Below, piece after piece: positions 62,212 to 64,000 of a DNA stretch of 64,000 bases. The DNA is taken from the NCBI RefSeq assembly GCF_001510715.1, contig NZ_LMTJ01000002.1, positions 310,001 through 374,000 on the forward strand. The letters run 5' to 3'. Each line of letters opens with the position of its first letter. Within the stretch, counting starts at the first letter, position 1. The translations under genes were made by a program, and so were the position numbers. Under the pieces are notes generated by a model. That model did no database searches and had not been told where the DNA came from. It saw only the letters and a program-made list of their open reading frames with translations. The DNA comes from Bacillus sp. FJAT-29814. Its GTDB lineage: Bacteria > Bacillota > Bacilli > Bacillales > Cytobacillaceae.

Positions 62212-62299
62212 AAAAACGGCAGCTGGCTGGCATAGTCACCTTAGACAACCTTAGCCCCTATAGCTTTGCGCCTTTATCTTTGGATAAATTTGCCTTATC
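62212..62299 (-). ncRNA. Cyclic-di-GMP-I (GEMM-I) riboswitch
   Basis: On the minus strand: GGCAAA, stem TTTATC/GATAAA with CAAA loop, then GCGCAAAGC, the GGGGCTAAGG receptor, ATGCCAGCCAG and CTGCCG closing. These are the conserved GEMM-I blocks in order. A CTAATC/GATTAG hairpin sits just before the ribosome site and may be the expression platform. Confidence 0.85.
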
Positions 62300-62459
62300 G
62301 ATTTCCTACAGGTTAATGAAGAAATTTCTTTATTCTACATGTATGTATACTTATGCTGTTATTGGAGTATACTTTCATTTTAACAGAAAACTGGAATTTT
62401 TAATATAACATTTAATACAATCCATCAGGTCAAATTACCTACAAAAAAAACACTTAAAC

Positions 62460-62500
62460 AAAAGGTGCCTGACACCATTAGGTAGTCAAGCACCTTTTTT
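62460..62500. terminator. GGTGCCTGACACC-type element acting as a terminator
   Basis: AAAGGTGC and GCACCTTTTTT form the stem around TGACACCATTAGGTAGTCAA. The core GGTGCCTGACACC is at 62464-62476. It lies behind gltT. The rest of 62300-62558 holds no recognised gene. Confidence 0.65.
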
Positions 62501-62558
62501 ATTTTAGTAATATTGTTATTAGGCTGTACTATCTCTAAGCATAACTGAAACTGAGGAT

Positions 62559-63806
62559 TTATGCTGCAAGTTTTTCTGGCTTTTCATCAAGGCTGTGGCC
62601 TTCCCATTTGGAGATGACGATGGCTGCCAATGAGTTGCCAACAATGTTGACGCAAGTCCTTGCCATGTCCAAAATTCGGTCAATACCGGCGATGAAGGCC
62701 AAGCCTTCTGCTGGGATGCCGACACTTCCCAATGTGGCAAGCAGGACGACAAACGAAACACCAGGAACTCCAGCTATTCCTTTTGACGTAACCATTAATA
62801 CTAGAACCAAGGTAATTTGCTGGCCAATCCCCATATCGATGCCATACATCTGCGCAATAAACAAGGCGGCGATTGCCTGATATAAGGTAGAGCCGTCAAG
62901 GTTAAAGGAATAACCAGTTGGAATGACAAACGATGTAATCGCTTTTGGACAACCAATTTTCTCCATTTTTTCCATTATTTTCGGCAGTACTGTTTCCGAA
63001 CTTGCAGTAGAATAACCTAATAAAAGCTCATCCTTCAAGTACTTTACCAGCTTGAAAATATTATAGCCGGCAATTTTAGCCGTGATCCCAAGGATAACAA
63101 CAATAAAGAATATCATCGATCCATAAACGACAATGACCAATTTTCCTAATGGGATTAACGAAGATAAACCAAACTTCGAAACCGTTACACCGATTAACGC
63201 GAAAACTCCTAATGGTGCAACTTTCATAATCTGGTTCGTTACGTAGAACATCGCATCTGCCGTTCCTCGGAAGAAATTTAGTAGCGGTGTTCCCTTTTCA
63301 CCAATTGCAGCAATTCCAAGTCCAAACATAACCGAGAAGAAAATGATTGCCAACATATCGCCATTAGCCAATGATTGGATGATATTTGTTGGAACAATAT
63401 TGACAAACGTATCCACCAACGAGTGGCTTTGCGTTGTTTCTGCAGTTTCTACATAGGAATGAATATCTGTTTTGGTTAGCTGAGAGCGGTCAATACCGCT
63501 TCCTGGATGAAACAGATTTCCGAATAATAAACCGACAATGATTGCAATTGTGGTGATGATTTCAAAATACAGAAGCGTCTTGCCGCCAAGTTTACCGAGC
63601 GATTTCATATCACCCACGCCGGCAACACCGACTATGATACTCGAAACAACAATAGGCACGACAATCATTTTAATGAGGCGAATAAAGATGGTTCCAATTG
63701 GCTGGAGAAATTCAGCTACTTGAGGATTCCCGTAGAATACAGCACCAACGGCAATACCCAATGCTAAACCGATGAAGATTTGCCAAGCTAAACTGATTCT
63801 TTTCAT
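62559..63806 (-). CDS. gltT: Proton/sodium-glutamate symporter (GltT-like, SDF family)
   Basis: 415 residues, eight-helix dicarboxylate/amino acid:cation symporter. SLAWQIFIGLALGIAVGAVFYGN at the start, the first hairpin STASSETVLPKIM (serine-rich motif), PTGYSFNLDGSTLYQ, and the second hairpin TSKGIAGVPG are present. It imports glutamate or aspartate. Monocistronic. Confidence 0.92.
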   Translation of the reverse strand: MKRISLAWQIFIGLALGIAVGAVFYGNPQVAEFLQPIGTIFIRLIKMIVVPIVVSSIIVGVAGVGDMKSLGKLGGKTLLYFEIITTIAIIVGLLFGNLFHPGSGIDRSQLTKTDIHSYVETAETTQSHSLVDTFVNIVPTNIIQSLANGDMLAIIFFSVMFGLGIAAIGEKGTPLLNFFRGTADAMFYVTNQIMKVAPLGVFALIGVTVSKFGLSSLIPLGKLVIVVYGSMIFFIVVILGITAKIAGYNIFKLVKYLKDELLLGYSTASSETVLPKIMEKMEKIGCPKAITSFVIPTGYSFNLDGSTLYQAIAALFIAQMYGIDMGIGQQITLVLVLMVTSKGIAGVPGVSFVVLLATLGSVGIPAEGLAFIAGIDRILDMARTCVNIVGNSLAAIVISKWEGHSLDEKPEKLAA

Positions 63807-63842
63807 TTACATCTCTCCTTTAACTATGAAGTAAAATCTCTT

Positions 63843-63873
63843 ATTATACTGCCTATTAGGCTAATACATACAA
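63843..63873 (-). promoter_or_regulatory. Promoter candidate of gltT with an inner palindrome
   Basis: On the minus strand TTGTAT and TATAAT are 19 bp apart. GCCTATTAGGC (63851-63861), a perfect 11-bp palindrome, lies in the spacer. The spacing is longer than usual. Confidence 0.4.
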
Positions 63874-64000
63874 TAAATATAACATTTACACTTTTTTAAT
63901 ATAATTTTTATCGTGATAAATTTCAATGGTAAAAAAACACCAAATCATAATTTAGTAGCATTGAATGTATTCCTTTTGAAAAATTAAAAGAACTCCTGTA

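Overview
The window looks like chromosome of a spore-forming, low-to-mid GC Bacillaceae bacterium (Bacillus, Neobacillus or Cytobacillus type). The reasons are strong AGGAGG-like ribosome sites with frequent GTG and TTG starts, a YjcZ-type sporulation peptide, a CitR/CitA-like pair, a GltT-like carrier, a Gram-positive BirA box, catabolite (cre) sites, and lipoprotein binding proteins for ABC importers. No rRNA, tRNA, CRISPR array, prophage or intact insertion sequence was seen.

Layout. 1-2 kb: the start of a membrane protein and a pectate-lyase-fold protein. 2.1-11.7 kb: a leftward sialic acid (Neu5Ac) locus: RpiR regulator, ROK kinase, NanE, ABC importer, SGNH esterase, NanA, an unusual FAD oxidoreductase and a YhcH protein. 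It is driven by two promoters of the same design (RpiR-box candidate near -68, cre over +1). 11.8-23 kb: mixed housekeeping genes, including ModA, two peptidases, an ArsR/SRPBCC pair with twin operators, a purine permease and a PAS-GGDEF-EAL protein. 23-29 kb: alpha-glucoside ABC importer, GH13 glucosidase and a divergent LacI regulator. 29-39 kb: truncated haemoglobin with an FNR-like box, a tandem hairpin array, CutC, QueT under a preQ1 riboswitch, CitR/CitA, and a metallo-beta-lactamase/TetR pair. 39-44 kb: DoxX and PotABCD. 44-48 kb: a complete ECF importer with a nucleoside phosphorylase. 49-51 kb: ECF sigma factor and anti-sigma. 51.8-57.8 kb: bioB flanked by two copies of a small-RNA-like unit, then the kynurenine operon kynU-permease-kynA-kynB. 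57.8-64 kb: a second hairpin array, a MurG-like transferase, a YjcZ peptide, a lone VWA-like domain, a phospholipase A2 gene with an in-frame TGA, a GGDEF gene under a c-di-GMP riboswitch, and GltT.

The most unusual content is non-coding. First, two tandem arrays of hairpins (29.92-30.28 kb and 57.83-58.02 kb) have unrelated linkers but the same 52-53 bp period, about five helical turns, with compensatory changes in the stems. Second, a roughly 150-bp direct duplication flanks bioB; each copy has four 11-bp-spaced PhoP-box-like repeats, a -10 box, about 55 nt of conserved sequence and an intrinsic terminator, so it may be a phosphate-starvation small RNA. Third, a dispersed family of GGTGTCAGGCACC elements lies at gene ends.

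All functional calls rest on recognition of motifs and families by reading. No database search was run.
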